From contig JASWJB010000010.1 of the NCBI GenBank assembly GCA_032433595.1, positions 62,001-126,000 of the forward strand: a stretch of DNA of 64,000 nt, in the 5' to 3' direction. A program made the translations under genes and the position numbers. How positions within the stretch are numbered: position 1 is the first letter of the stretch; each line of letters begins with the position of its first letter. Origin of the DNA: Conoideocrella luteorostrata (Eukaryota > Ascomycota > Sordariomycetes > Hypocreales > Clavicipitaceae). The notes beneath the pieces are model-generated. The model ran no database searches. It was not told where the DNA came from and saw only the letters and a program-made list of their open reading frames with translations. Of the stretch, positions 46,858-59,386 are shown one piece after another.

Positions 46858-48915
46858 ACTTGTCCTAGTGTTTGTAAACTGAGTGATTCGGGGTTGAGAG
46901 GTTGAGATACAAAGCGAGATCTAGAACCAGCGATGGAAGTGAAGCAGACAGTTGGAAAGGAGTTGTTCAATCAGAGGTGCGACAGGGCTATTTATTAATG
47001 GTTTCCAGTCTTCAACAGCGTATTCATGTATCTCATGACTAGTGACCAATGGATGAAGATAACTAATGGTTCGTGCGGAAAAGGTGGCCTCTCAACTGGG
47101 TTGCGCCGCTGCTGGAAGCGGAGCGGACTACGACTCCGCCCTGCTTTGCGGAAGACGGTATTTACTGCTGCTCCGCTCGGGGCATGGGACGAATTTCTAT
47201 TACGTCAAATGTCTGATTCAAGCCGACAACGTGTTGCTGGCGCACATGGGTGAATTCTCCTGTAACGAGTGCTGCAGCGCAAGTATTAGTCGCTGTAAGT
47301 TCAATCCCAAGGACTTGCCTATGGTGACACTGGTTACAACCGCCCACCTTAACTGAGGTCCTTGAGGCGGCATCATCAGTAAATTGATGTATTTATTGTC
47401 TGTAAGAGCTATAGAACTTATTAACGATGCATTGAAAGTTTGATTTTAGTAAGAAATTGGCTTCAATTATCGAATATGTCCTATCAGATAGTATTTAGAG
47501 CCACCCAAGCCAAGCACATTGTCAATCCCTAAAGTAGGTGTCCAGGCCGTTTCTCAGCAACTCTTAAGAGAATCCAGAGGCCAATCAGAAAGAAGAAGCA
47601 TAATGAACGAAAATTAAGGGCTAAGGGGGTTCTAATCTCTCAAGTTCAACTCTATTGTGAACTATGAGTACTTATTAAGTCTGATTGCTATATATGAGTG
47701 GGAGCATATACCAAGCGCATCGCGGCAAGATTGCTCGTCGAGCCTCTGCGAATCGTGTGGCTGGCCACCGGCAACTATTAGAGGTGTGGAGATGGAAGTA
47801 CGTAAGTACATAAGTACAAGGAGATCTATACTCCGATAATGTCGTTACCAAACAACGTAAGTGTTGGTTATTGTTCTCCAGCAGGACATAGCCGGCACCT
47901 ATTATTTTGAAGTTGCGAATTGAGATGAGTCCATGCATGATGCGAAAAGAGGAAATTAAAATTATTGAATAGTGGACTTCGTAAGTATACACGTAACCTT
48001 CATTCTCCTCTCCTTTTCGTGCCCAACCCCCGGATCCATATATCACTGGCACTACCTCGCCAAGCAACGGCAATAGAGCGAAATAGGATCTGGAGCCTGA
48101 GGAAGTAATGCAATGCTCGCTAGCGCCTCCGCGCGAGGCTTAGTGTCTGTCTCTATTAACGTTCATGTATGTTTAAATGTGAATATTCTGGTAGGGAAGC
48201 TCGTTTGTCACGAAGCATATAAAGGATTTACCGCATACAATAACCTCTGAATACGCTCTGTTTTATGTCGCGTCTTTAGTAGTAGTTTCGATTATGGCCA
48301 TCTGTCGACATGGTTTGCATCATGCGTGCTGTCGCTAAAGGTATCTTTTCGTGCACTTAAAATGCTCAATCCTCGGGCCGGCAAGATAAAGACTCTTGAT
48401 CCGGCGGTGGGTTGTACTAACAACACTGACCCCATACTTCTGTCTCTTCACATGAATACGTGGCTGCCAGTCATAAGAATTGATCTTCGTGTCAAGAAGT
48501 TACGTTGCATTCAGACAAGAGTTCCTCCATTGAGATCAAGCCAATGATCGGGTGGAAATAATAGCTCCTACATCCAGCAAGTCTCATCGTCAAATCCCGT
48601 CGAAGGAGACTCCATTCCTATGATGGGTAAACACGCAAGGGCCCGACAAGCACAACGCCATGAACTTCGTGAAGACCCCATGTAGGTAGTTTGGATAAGG
48701 CATACAGTTGTCCGTCTTATCGCTCCATACATATTAGCTACCTTAGACGTTACATTGAATCAATAAGTCTACATCGACACTGCCACAAAGGATAAGTGAT
48801 GTGCTTAAGCACCGAGGCCTTGAGACACTAGGTTTAGTTCTCCTTCCTTTGCTTCTTTCTCCTTCAAGGGTTGGTTCACTTGATTAATGATAAAATAAAT
48901 CTTGTTGGCCTTTCA
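46858..48915. other. Long intergenic stretch, no supported gene
   Basis: About 2 kb between two minus-strand genes. Open frames near 47026-47356 are GC-richer than the surroundings but have no recognisable domain, splice partner or consistent frame. The remainder is AT-rich. Confidence 0.45.
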
Positions 48916-50922
48916 CTACCCTGTGCATCTTTCTGTTGGGAGTAGCCATGTCAATCCCAGTCCTCTAAACACTCGCTTCTCAGCCGTTTCCATATCTGGT
49001 GCAATATCTCGGTCAAGTCTTCCACTAGATTGGGACTCTAACATGACCCGAGAACCTTCATAATCCATCCACACTCCATCAGAAAGCCTTCGTATACCGC
49101 TACTATCAAATTTAAGACCCTTCTCTTCCTTACAATATCGTCTTAGGTCTCGTTGGAATGTTGTACCGCCACTCCAACCTATCAACGCACACCCCACTGT
49201 CTTCCACGGACTGATAATAATGTCCACTCTTTGATGAGGTGCTTCGTCACCCAACTGCTTTCGGTTTTGCCAGACAACCATGGCTTTGTCAAGAGTATCA
49301 AATCCAGTACCATTGCTAGGCTCTCTGCCTTTCCAAACAAGCGGGAGTTGACCACGTTCGCTATTCTTGGTCCATAAGCTCAAGGTATGAGTAATGAGAT
49401 CAGCCTTTTCGAGGCTAACTACCAGCTTTTCTATCATGTGCATGGTTTTCGCTTCGTCAGTATGACTCAGAACAACGTCCACATCGCCATTTTCCTTTTT
49501 TCCCCGCCTGTAGCCTCCGACAATAGTCATCTCAAATCCACCGTCGATTCTTTGAGCATGCACCAATATTGAATTCGCAATATCCTCAACTCCTTGCCGG
49601 GATATTTTATGTTTAAATTCATCGTAGTATTTGACCCCTATTTGTTGAACACGACTGAGAGAATGCCATTCGTATTCCACGAGGTCGTCCAAGTCGCGAT
49701 AACCTAAATTTTAGGTGATAATGTCAGCAGACACGCCCAACTGTCGAAATGACAACACTATCAGACAATCACCCTTTCTGTAAAATTCCCTTGCTGTCGT
49801 GTCGCCTACTCCCCAGATGTCGTAAAACAGCTGTATCGCAGATATTCTTGAGTCTAGCGCTGCAGCAGTTGTTTCTGTGGCTTGGCCCTCCTTGAGCCAT
49901 TGTTGGTAAAGCTCAGCAATCTTAGTGCTGCAACCTGGTAGTCGCTCGATTTCTAATTTTTGATTTACGATCGTCAGCTTCAACTTGGCAAAAAAACAGT
50001 TACAATGCAACTCTCCTCACCACTTCTTCTCCTCCCAACGTCCTGTGTATGATATTGACCCACCGATTGGACTTTGTATTTTATAAGGATATGCTGAAAG
50101 TGTGGCAATAGCGGTCGAGTATGCCCGCACACCAATTTTGTCACCTTGAAGACGTCGAAGAGTACGAATCTCTTTGAGCTCGTGGATGAATCCCCCGTTG
50201 GGTGGATCCTGTGGTGTTGGTCGCTGGCAAGAGTATGTCGTATGGAGAAAGTCAGGGATGTTAGGAAGCTTCATGGCAGTTTCGTTTTCGGATGTTGTCT
50301 GCCGGGCTAGTTGAGGAGGTGCGTGCTTGGTCAAGGGAGTTTCAAGGCGGTTCAAGTGTGACATAAATGACGAAGTTTCTTGCATGGCATTCAATCCGTG
50401 GTCTTCAGCAGCGCGTCGAAATATTTGGGAAGTTGTGTCTCGTTGCAGAACTGCCTTCTCATGATCTGAGCCATCGTGTCGGTTTACTTTAATCCCTTCA
50501 TACAGCAGATAGGCATCAAGCGGAAGTAACTTATGTTGAGCGAGACTATCTGTCAGCCAAGACAGCCTCAAGACCTGTATTCTGTCGTTCCCCTCAGGTC
50601 CAGTATAAGAAAGGTCAGTGCTACTGATATTGAGGCGCTTAGCACCGGATGCTTCTGCTGCATTTGCTGCGGTATCAGATGATCTGGCGACAGTCTCACC
50701 AATTACTTCGCGTGTTTGCTGTATAATCGGCCGTGTTTCCAGATTATGTCGCCTCAGCTCGAATTCTGCACGCTGTCTTTTAGATATCTTGCCTAAAACA
50801 ATATCAGCCTCGTGAATGTCATCAGTGAACGATGGTACTGCTGTTTGCAAATAAGAGCGCTCTTCAGATTGAAGATGGGTCAGAAGAAGGTACATCCGTG
50901 GGAACTGCAAGCTTGTAACCAT
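48916..50922 (-). CDS. pol4: X-family DNA polymerase (Pol4/Pol lambda type)
   Basis: A nuclear repair polymerase that fills gaps in base excision repair and non-homologous end joining. Three exons, 50064-50922, 49773-49952 and 48916-49703, join in phase to 608 residues. The N-terminal part resembles a BRCT module: an early block MVTSLQFPRMYLLLTHL, later VLGKISKRQRAE, then IQVLRLSWLTDSLAQHKLLP. The 8-kDa lyase region includes ATLSAYPYKIQSP, then IEIERLPGCSTKIAELYQQW. The thumb/palm junction has FYDIWGVGDTTAREFYRKG. The palm has the PolX motif GGYRRGKKENGDVDVV with two catalytic aspartates, and the third in RVDIIISP. The start is at the first ATG (50922). BRCT plus PolX fits yeast Pol4 and animal Pol lambda. 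Confidence 0.92.
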
Positions 50923-51434
50923 TTTCAAAGGAGAATGCAACAGATCGCACTACATTACGATGCGCTCGAACAACGTGACCTTTAGAAGAGGGTTAAAAGG
51001 TGTAGATCTATGAACTCTGGATACGGAGTACCAAACTGCAGTTCAGACGTGGCAGAAAGAAAGCGCCACTATTGCTGATCGCCTAACAGTGTGATGCATT
51101 GAGCCCAATTAGTCACCGGAACGGTCATGTCATGAGCACGGCTAGCGTTAGCCACAATCTAGCTCTGCTATTTCGCTCGAATTACTACGCAGATATAATG
51201 CATTATTTAGCGATTTAAGAAGCACACTGGCAGCGAAGCTCGGTTGTATGACGCCTTACGAATGTTATATAATGTGCCTTAACTCTTGCGATAGTTATCG
51301 CTCATCCTATCAACAATGAGCCAACATTATTAGCATCACGTACGTGCTAGCCTACGTACAGAGCAGGATTAATACCGTCTACAATTGCATGACTACACGC
51401 GACGAGTCGCACCAGGGGTATGTTGGCAACGGCT
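50923..51434. other. Intergenic between PolX and TFIIE alpha
   Basis: PolX promoter side and TFIIE alpha 3' flank. One TACGGAGTA at 51022. No exon seen. Confidence 0.45.
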
Positions 51435-52862
51435 TTAAATGTCTTCAAACTCCATATCCTCATCATCTTCTCCACTTTCATTCGCAACCTCTGTGATGGC
51501 TAGATTTTTGCTTTCTGATTCGACCTTGACCCTCTTTCGCGCTCTTTCATCAGCACTGACCCCATCTCGGGACAAACAGCAAGAAGTCTCGGGCTTGGTG
51601 GCCGTTGCAACCGGAGTGCCCAAGCTAGATGTATGGTCAGTACCTGGCACATCTTCAAATTCGTCTTCATCGCCGTCCTCTTCTTCCGAACCAAAATCAT
51701 CATCATTTTGGTCCTGGGCCACTCCCTTGGCTATTTCTGCTGCTTGTTCGGCCTTGAGTCTTTCAAAAATATCGTCGATTCGCGTAGTTGTGGTTGTATC
51801 CTTGGTTTTTGCCTTAGCTGCATCTTTACTTTCGTTTTCCAGCTTAGTAGACATGATGCCATCGCCAACTGTACCAGCAAAGGATTCCCCAGTCACCGTG
51901 CTGTTCGACATCCAAGATGGTAGTGCATTTTGCTGCGCTATCCTCTCCTTTCGAACCTTTTCTGCCTCTATCTCCGCGGCCGACGGACCATCCAATGTTG
52001 AAATATTAACGGCAATAGACTGTGGTCCAGTGTTTGATAGACCTTTTACGGCCATAGGACGATTTGCTCCATTATCCATTGGTATGGTAGCGGCTCGCTG
52101 ATGTGTTGCATCTCGCTCTACAGGTCGGGCTTTAGCCAAGGCTCGATCGAAGTCGCACTCAGGAATGTGGACTGCGTCGATCTTAGGCAAAAGTTCGCTG
52201 ATGAATTTGAACTGATTATTAAGTCGGGTTGATTGTTCGTGGCCAGTAGAGGTTCTATCCGCTTCAAAGGTGAGGGTATGGTGACATCGATGGCAGATAA
52301 AGCCATTGGGGCCGACACTATCCAGCAATTCCATCGCCGTCCATTCGGCCTTGCAAAAGCTGCAAAAGTATTCCTTCTTTTCATTTGCTGGCACAGGTGC
52401 TCCTTGAACTTCTTTGTCAATAGTAAATACACGCCATTTGATTGCATCTATAGTGTGGCGGTAATTAATATAATACCACGTACGATTGCTCGGGCGTGGG
52501 TTTCCTTCGCGTAACTCGGGCCTAGTGTGTCTGTTTAAATTAGCCGCGCAACGTCAAGAACACAGCAAGAAAGCCGCTAGATCAGTGACGGCAAATACTA
52601 ACACCGTCAAGAAACGATCTTCTCGCAGTTTACCACAAATCTTGTGGAGGTCTTTGGTGTTTATGGCCATGATATAGGCCAGATCATCGTCTCGTAGACT
52701 GGAAATTACTCAAGTGACTACGGTCAGCAAACGCATTCCGTGGAGAATGGGGAGGATGCGTCCATACGCCTCATGGAGAATCAGCGCGTCCATTACCAAT
52801 ATGTCACGCGTTGGATAAAAAGCCCGCATGACGGACTTAATAAGGGTCACGGCGAGATCCAT
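51435..52862 (-). CDS. tfa1: TFIIE alpha subunit (Tfa1), general transcription factor
   Basis: The large subunit of TFIIE, which recruits and regulates TFIIH in the Pol II preinitiation complex. Three exons, 52768-52862, 52603-52698 and 51435-52530, join in phase to 428 residues. The winged-helix domain spans about 1-105 (MDLAVTLIKSVMRAFY; LRDDDLAYIMAINTKDLHK; LREDRFLTVHTRPELREG; YYINYRHTIDAIKWR). A zinc ribbon follows with Cys120, Cys123, Cys143 and Cys146 (YFCSFC, FICHRC). The rest is charged; a long acidic tract (DDDFGSEEEDGDEDEFEDV) is in the position of the TFIIH-binding acid region of human TFIIE alpha. The tail ends DDEDMEFEDI. All elements are intact. Confidence 0.95.
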
Positions 52863-54004
52863 ATTGAGAGCCGCTGGCTTCTTCTAGTTCTTGCAGGGCG
52901 ACTCGACCGTACAAATTGAGGTAAAAGCGTCTCCGTGACCGGCGAGGGATGAGTTGGCGAAAGTGATATACTGTATTTGCAACCCAAATATCACAATTGA
53001 TGAGAAGACGCGGAAGGAGAGAGCCCCTAAATATCCAAAGCAGGGCATTTAAATCCGTAACTCTGCCCGGTGATATTATGCGTGGAGTGAAGATGCAGAG
53101 TCGAGCAACATCAGCTGCCTAGAGCGACATCCCCGAAAAATTGGCAGCGATGCCACGACAATCGCTCACCACCAGTTATTCGATGTCCTCAGTGGCTTCC
53201 CGTGCGGATTGCACAACGTCTTTTTAGACAGTGGTGACTTATTTATCAGTGTACAGAGAAAAAAGACACAGAAACAGAAACCAAGGCAGGATTGTACAGA
53301 TGATATGCGACTAGAACAAAGTTGTTGTCCGGTGGTCCGTGCGTCAAAGACTCACGTTCTAGAGTTAGGTAGGCATGCGGAGGACAGAGCCATTTCGTCC
53401 ACATTGTCCAATTGACCCTTTCAATTCGAACGCCCACTACGGATGCAATTAAAGCTTGTTGTTAATAAAATTTATTACCTAAATAGCTAACTAAGCTATA
53501 TAGTAGTTAATATTCTTTTTTGTTTTATTTTATCGTGTTTTTAGTCGCTGAGCTAATGCCACCTCGATGGCTCAGTTAAACTGTCCCCCGCTTGGTAGGG
53601 TACGTACTGACATGTGGGCTCTTCGTCTCCACCTGCAACATTCACACGCAGGTAAGGAACGTTTATCGCATAAGTTCGCCTCCATTTCGGTATTCAACGA
53701 GAGGCACCTCATCACCGTGAATCTGAGAGCAGGTAGAATTTAGAATAACAAAGTAGAACCATGATATCATTGTCCCCAGATGGCACCGACACACTCATCC
53801 TCCAATCGTAACCTCATAGTAACTTTAAAATATACATACAATGTTGGCTAAATGCAGTCTCATTGGTGATTGCAGTCGAGCCAGCATCTTGATACAGTCC
53901 GTCCGAAGCTATTGTCAGCCAAATTCAAGAGTTTTCACAATCACTTCCTCAGCCGGTGAATGGCAAAGATGGGTACTATATAAGTAAATAGCCTCGTATG
54001 TCGC
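52863..54004. other. Intergenic between TFIIE alpha and Smc1
   Basis: TFIIE alpha promoter and Smc1 3' flank. A very AT-rich patch with TAGCTAACTAAGC-like repeats lies at about 53455-53545. No supported exon. Confidence 0.45.
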
Positions 54005-57000
54005 CTACGCGTATCTCCTCAACTAAAGGACAGTGTCAGTTTCAGTGAAAAACAGGTAGGCAATATATAAATACTCACATCCAAAGTCAATGTCCTCGAG
54101 CTGTTGACTTCTTGGTCTCGGTAAACCCCGACCAAACTTTCGGAGTCTTGAAAAAGGCCGGTCTTGAGACTGATAACTATAAACTGCATCCCAGGCCCTG
54201 CATGTTCCCGGATGTATTTCTTGATCTTGTCGACATTCGCATTGTCAAGGGCAGCATCTACCTCATCGAGTACGAAGAAAGGACTGGGCTGATAGCTGTG
54301 GATAGCAAAAAGTAAAGCCAGCGCAGCCATTGTTTTTTCTCCACCCGACAAATGCTCCATGTCTCTGAAGCGTTTCAGTGGAGGCATAGCATGATATTTA
54401 ATGCCAGACAAATACGGCATATCCGTATCTTCTTCGATATCGAGGTATGCTTGTCCACCAAGCGGGTATGCTTCAGATCGCGTAAGGTCTTTGTACACGT
54501 GAGATATTTGTTCCTGGATATGTGTAAAAGCGCGGTTGAAAAGATCGTATCTTTTCTGCTTTACTCTGCTAAATGCATCCTTGGCAACCTGCGCAGTGAC
54601 CTTGGAATCCTCGTACTCTTGATCTGTCTGTTTCAATCTCGTTTCGACACTTTCCAGGCGTTCCATGGCTCGCATATTTGGGTTCAACTTTTCCAGTTCG
54701 GAGGTGAGCAAAGAGATATTGTCGGTCAATTTTTCCTCCAGTCCGGAGTCATCAGACTACTTCTATTAGCATCATATTTATCAAAAGTTACCCAATATTT
54801 GGTGTTGAGGGAGGGAGGCTCTTACCGTTTTTAGTTCGTCATCCAGTCCTTCGAAATCAATGCCAATGCCATGATCATCCAAGGCGATATCCATCATTTC
54901 TTCGCCTTCACCATCTACATCCATCGCATCAGGATCCTGCCGCAAGAGGTCATCTTCGTTTGGAAGATTATCTAGTGTGCCTTCTACCAGAGGAATCTGG
55001 ATCTGCTCAAGTCGACATCTTCTGAGAAGTGCTGACTTGCTTGCACTATTTTTCTGCACCATTGTTTCCAGTGCATTGATGTCGCGATGACGGGCCTCGA
55101 TGTCCTTGCTTCTCTTTTGAAGTTCTGCACGTGCTTCACTGACTTTCTGATTCCTGTCTCTGAGCTCAGCCTTTTGCTCGTCCAACGTCTCTCTCAAGGC
55201 GTATAGTTCATCTTGTTCTTGACCGATAGCGTTCTCGATCTCTGCTTTCTCATTTGAATAGGATTTGATATCTTGTTTCCAGCGCCGAATATGGTCCTGC
55301 ATTCGTCTGATGCGGGTTTCTGTATCCCTATGCCGAGCGACTTCCCACTTGAGGCGGTTCTCCAGCCGTTGTTTTTGTACTTCGAATTGGTTCCGCTTCT
55401 CCGAAACCTCTTGTTCAAGTTTGCCCTGGGATGCATCATATGCCCGGACATCGCTGTACCCAAGCCTATCACAAAAATCAACGAATACTTCATCCTCCAC
55501 TTGTGCGATGGCGTCTTCGGACTCCTTCACAGTTGCAATGCCGTTCTCTAATTGAGAAACCTGCTCTTTGTATTTAGGCTGTAGGTCATTCAATTGTTTC
55601 TTCAAGCTATCAACCTCACGCTTCTTGCTCGTCCAATTCTTAGCGAAGGCGGTTAGCTCCTCTTTGATAGCAGCGAGGCGTCTTTCTAAGCCCGCGAGAT
55701 CAATTTGTAGGGTTTCTTCGAGAGTCCCACGTCTGTCAGACTTCGGCAGCCGATCTAGCTCTTCCTTCAGTTTTGTTGCCATGCGTTGAAGATTCTGAAC
55801 ATCAACTTCTTCAAATTTGCGTTTTCCCCCCTTCGGTTCAGGGCCACGCCCACCAGTCATTAAGCCCGCTTTGTGAATGATGTAGCCTTCTAGAGTGACG
55901 GCTTTCACCTGTATTTTCTTTTCGTAGCAAATTTGCTTTGCAATACCCAGATTGTCACAAACCACCGAGCTACCGCAAGCGTAGGATACCGCCCTCTCAA
56001 TGGAAGTATCGAAATTGATCGTGTCGATAGTAAGTCTCGCTCCGGCAACGCCCTTTATCGCCGTGTTCACGGCATTGACCTTGATGTTGTCCAGGGGAAT
56101 AAACGTCATAGGCGGATATCTCTGTTCCTTAAGGTACTGAACACAATCAATACCAACCTTCTCGGTATCGACGACTACAGAGTCGAAGTCTCTCCCAAGA
56201 GCCACGATCACAGCTTCATCAAATTTCTTCTGCTTTGGCGTGCACAGATCTCCAACACGACCACGAACTCCAGGAAGCATGCGTTTCAACGACGTGACCA
56301 TGTCCTTCATTCGTGTTTCGCGATCACTTTGACGACGACCATCATCAGCTTCTCGTAACTTGCGAGCCACATCCTCTAATTTCTCTTCAAGTTCAGTTCG
56401 TTTCTGATTAGTTCGAACGCGTTCAGATTGCAATTGATTGAACTCTTTCTTCTTGCTTGCAATTTCATCTGAAACTTCCTTGGAAGCCACTTCTGCAGAA
56501 CTCTTCCGCTCACTAGTGTTCTGCAGCTCCGCTTCGGATTTTTCTATCGCAGTGAGGATGCTATCAAGCTTTCCTCGAAGATTGTTAACGGTTACTTCGT
56601 CAGCCTTACGTTGCCGTTCAAAGATTTCCAGTTTGGCTTGGTTTGCCCCAGAACGAGACATCACCTGTGCTCGGAGCATGTTGTACTCCTTACGGTCTGC
56701 GTCGCTAATATCTCGTCCTAGTTTCTTCATCTGATCTCTGGTTTCCTTTTCAAATACGGCCTGCGCTTTATCCACACTAGAGATGTCTTTCTGAACCTTT
56801 TCAACTATTGACGCTTGCTCGTCTCGTTCTTTTGTCACTTTTTGACTCTGCGTCTGAAGCTTTTCGACCTGTTGTGAGGATTCGTGAACTTTCTCGTCAA
56901 AAGGTATCAATGCGTTTTGTTTGTCTTCAATGTTTCTCTCCTTGACTTTGATCTGCTTCTCTGTTCGAGACACCAGCCGGCCAGCGTTGTTCTGGTCTTG

Positions 57001-58010
57001 CTTAGCATCCTCCAGACGTGCTTCAAAGGATTCCACATTTCGCCGCAGTTCCTTCAAGTCTTCTTGGTGGTCTTGTATTGCAGAACTAGACTCATCCATG
57101 GCCTTTTGAAAATGATAGAGCCTCCAGAGGCAATGTGAAATAATGGCGGCGTCTCTTTCTTCTGTTTTTCTTTGGAAACTGTCTGCTTCCTTCTTCTGCT
57201 CGCGATATTGCTTAATCTCGGAATTAATCCCCCGACGGCGATGCAGCTGAAAATTCTGGTTCTCAGCTGCCTCCTCCGATTCGGCTTGAAGCTTCTCGTA
57301 TTCCAGTTTATGTTCTAGGCTGCCGGATATTTGCTCTATGAGACGAGTAAGATCTTGAGGCGACTGTGAAGCAATGGCCTCGACATCGCCCTGAAAAACC
57401 AAAAAATTTCGAGCTTTCATGAGAATATTTTCTGCCTCAAGAGCTTCATTGTACTGTTGTGCCGTAACAACCTTCTCATTAATTCGATACTCGCTGGCGC
57501 CGGAACTAGTTATAGAGCGTTTCCATCGTTGTTCGTCACCAGCATCATCCTCGTATACTGCCACAACCCACGCAGTCTTTGGGTCGCCTCGAGAAGCTTT
57601 GTCATCCGACCCGGTCGAATTCTCACCATTCCTGTGAGATTCCGCTGAACCATCATCGTTGATTTTGGATGTTTTCAAAACACGACCACGATAAACCAGG
57701 TCTTTCAAATGTGCAGAGCGCAAGTGTGATGACTTGATACCAAGCACAAAGGATATCGCGTCCATACTGTAGGCATGTCAGATTCTTCATCGCAGCTACT
57801 GTGAGCCGTAACGATCCATGAAAAACTTACGAGTTCGACTTGCCCGATCCATTTGGTCCGATGATGGACGTGAAATACGAATCTCCGAAAAGCAGGGTAT
57901 GGTTACCCTTGTAGGATTTGAAATCTGAAAGTGACGTTCAGCATCGTGAAGCCGTCAAACTGATGATCGGGAGACTTACTAAACAATTCCAAGCGGATAA
58001 GCTTGCCCAT
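54005..58010 (-). CDS. smc1: Cohesin subunit Smc1
   Basis: The SMC1 ATPase, which with Smc3 and Scc1 forms the cohesin ring holding sister chromatids together. Five exons, 57980-58010, 57831-57924, 54826-57766, 54079-54756 and 54005-54022, join in phase to 1253 residues, the usual size. The N-terminal head begins MGKLIRLELFNFKSYKG and has Walker A GPNGSGKSNS. Long coiled coils flank a hinge at about 535-655 (LPGVRGRVGDLCTPKQKKF; GLMTGGRGPEPKGGKRKFEE). The C-terminal head has the signature LSGGEKTMAALALLFAIHS near 1158 and Walker B in FFVLDEVDAALD. The last exon is only 18 nt (LRRYA and stop) after TLTLD. The first exon encodes ten residues. Heads and hinge are complete. Confidence 0.96.
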
Positions 58011-59386
58011 ATTTGTAGTAGGCGATTGCGCCTGACGTAGTGGAACTACTGGTCGTCAGATCGAGGGGATGAGAAAAGAGGCCGTGATCGAAGAAGCGCA
58101 CACAGAACAGATAACTGAAGGACTGCCCGCGGCCTGGATGTTCCTCAAGTTATAGATAGAATCGCACACTTGGTTTCAAAACAGGTGGAACGAACAAGCT
58201 ATCATAGTACGCAAGAGCCCCGCGGACTGGAGTGGTCAAATACTGCGCGGTAGTGTCAGCCAGTACAACGCGTCGCGCAACTCGGCAATGCGATCTTTGC
58301 TGAGCAGTTTACTCCGTAATAGGTACTCCGTACTCCATATTAAGTATGGAGTCCCATAAGGATGGAGGCTCGCGCACAGACCGGTTGCCATGGATAAGGG
58401 AATCACGTGGTTTATAACGTGATGTACACTGCCAGTTCTGGCTGTAACTAAAAAACTTAACTAGAGCACAGCACGCGGCAAGTAGGTAATGTGGTTGCCA
58501 TGGGCGGAGTACATAAAAAAAGCAGGCACAGTGACAGCTTTCGAATAGACCAACCACAGCCTCAAACGCCACCACTCGGTATCCAGACAATCGACCATTG
58601 GTAATAAACTAGAAGTTCACCAAACGCTATCGCCTTCTCTACATAAGCAGAAGTTTGAGTCCAATGTTGGCCCTCAAGTTAGCCATGTGATATCGCTTGC
58701 GAGTGCTTTTCAGCAGCTCAGATCTCGATTTGTTTAACCGCAGTATTGGTATTTAATATCAGACACATTCAATGGCTAGCCAATTTCTATTACACAATGC
58801 ATTCGTTCCTCCGGCGCAACCACACGATCGAGATGCAAGATTGTGCCGCAAGCAAGCAAAGTGACAATGCAGTCCAATACAAGAAATGGCCTAGTGCCAA
58901 GGGCTCTCATTGTGCTTGCAGCAGTGACCCAGTGTACCCATAGGAGACTTCAACGGACATTGTATGACCATAAGTAAGCACCCCGGGCTGAGGTCATATG
59001 TATATCTTATAGATCACTACCATTTCGGTTAACTCTGTACCTGTTAATACATTCGTCGCCTGGTCGTACGGTTGGCGAGAAAGTGACTGCTGATTAAGGG
59101 AGGTGGCCAAATGTCACTGCTAGACCCACACAGGGTGCCATTAGTGCCACTCCAAGCAGTCAAGTGACGTCTGGTATGGTGCAAAACTATTTGCCAGCGG
59201 TTGACTGACCTTGCGCACCGATCTCTGCTGGTGATTTTATTCTGCAACTGACACGAAACGGTAACTTGCCTACATCAAGCTGTTAGAGACTGCGCTTGTA
59301 GTTCTCGGGCCTCCCGTCGTTCTCGGATAGCCTTGCAAGGTTGGACTGCGTCTTCTCAAAGCATATTGTCAGTTAGAAGCACTAAC
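58011..59386. promoter_or_regulatory. Divergent region, Smc1 and Gpc1
   Basis: It separates divergent start codons and carries paired TACTCCGTA motifs at 58310 and 58324, 14 bp apart. A CTAAC...TTTCAG acceptor-like sequence at 59383-59406 suggests a 5'-UTR intron, or an undetected first exon, of the Gpc1 gene. No other coding exon seen. Confidence 0.45.

Noticed and set aside
47026..47356. Overlapping open frames in a GC-richer patch
   Set aside because: Two frames open on one strand and one on the other, none with a domain; looks like composition only.
51439..52101. Ser-rich 220-codon frame on the plus strand
   Set aside because: Antisense of the acidic TFIIE alpha tail, where GAA/GAC codons read as Ser/Phe on the other strand.
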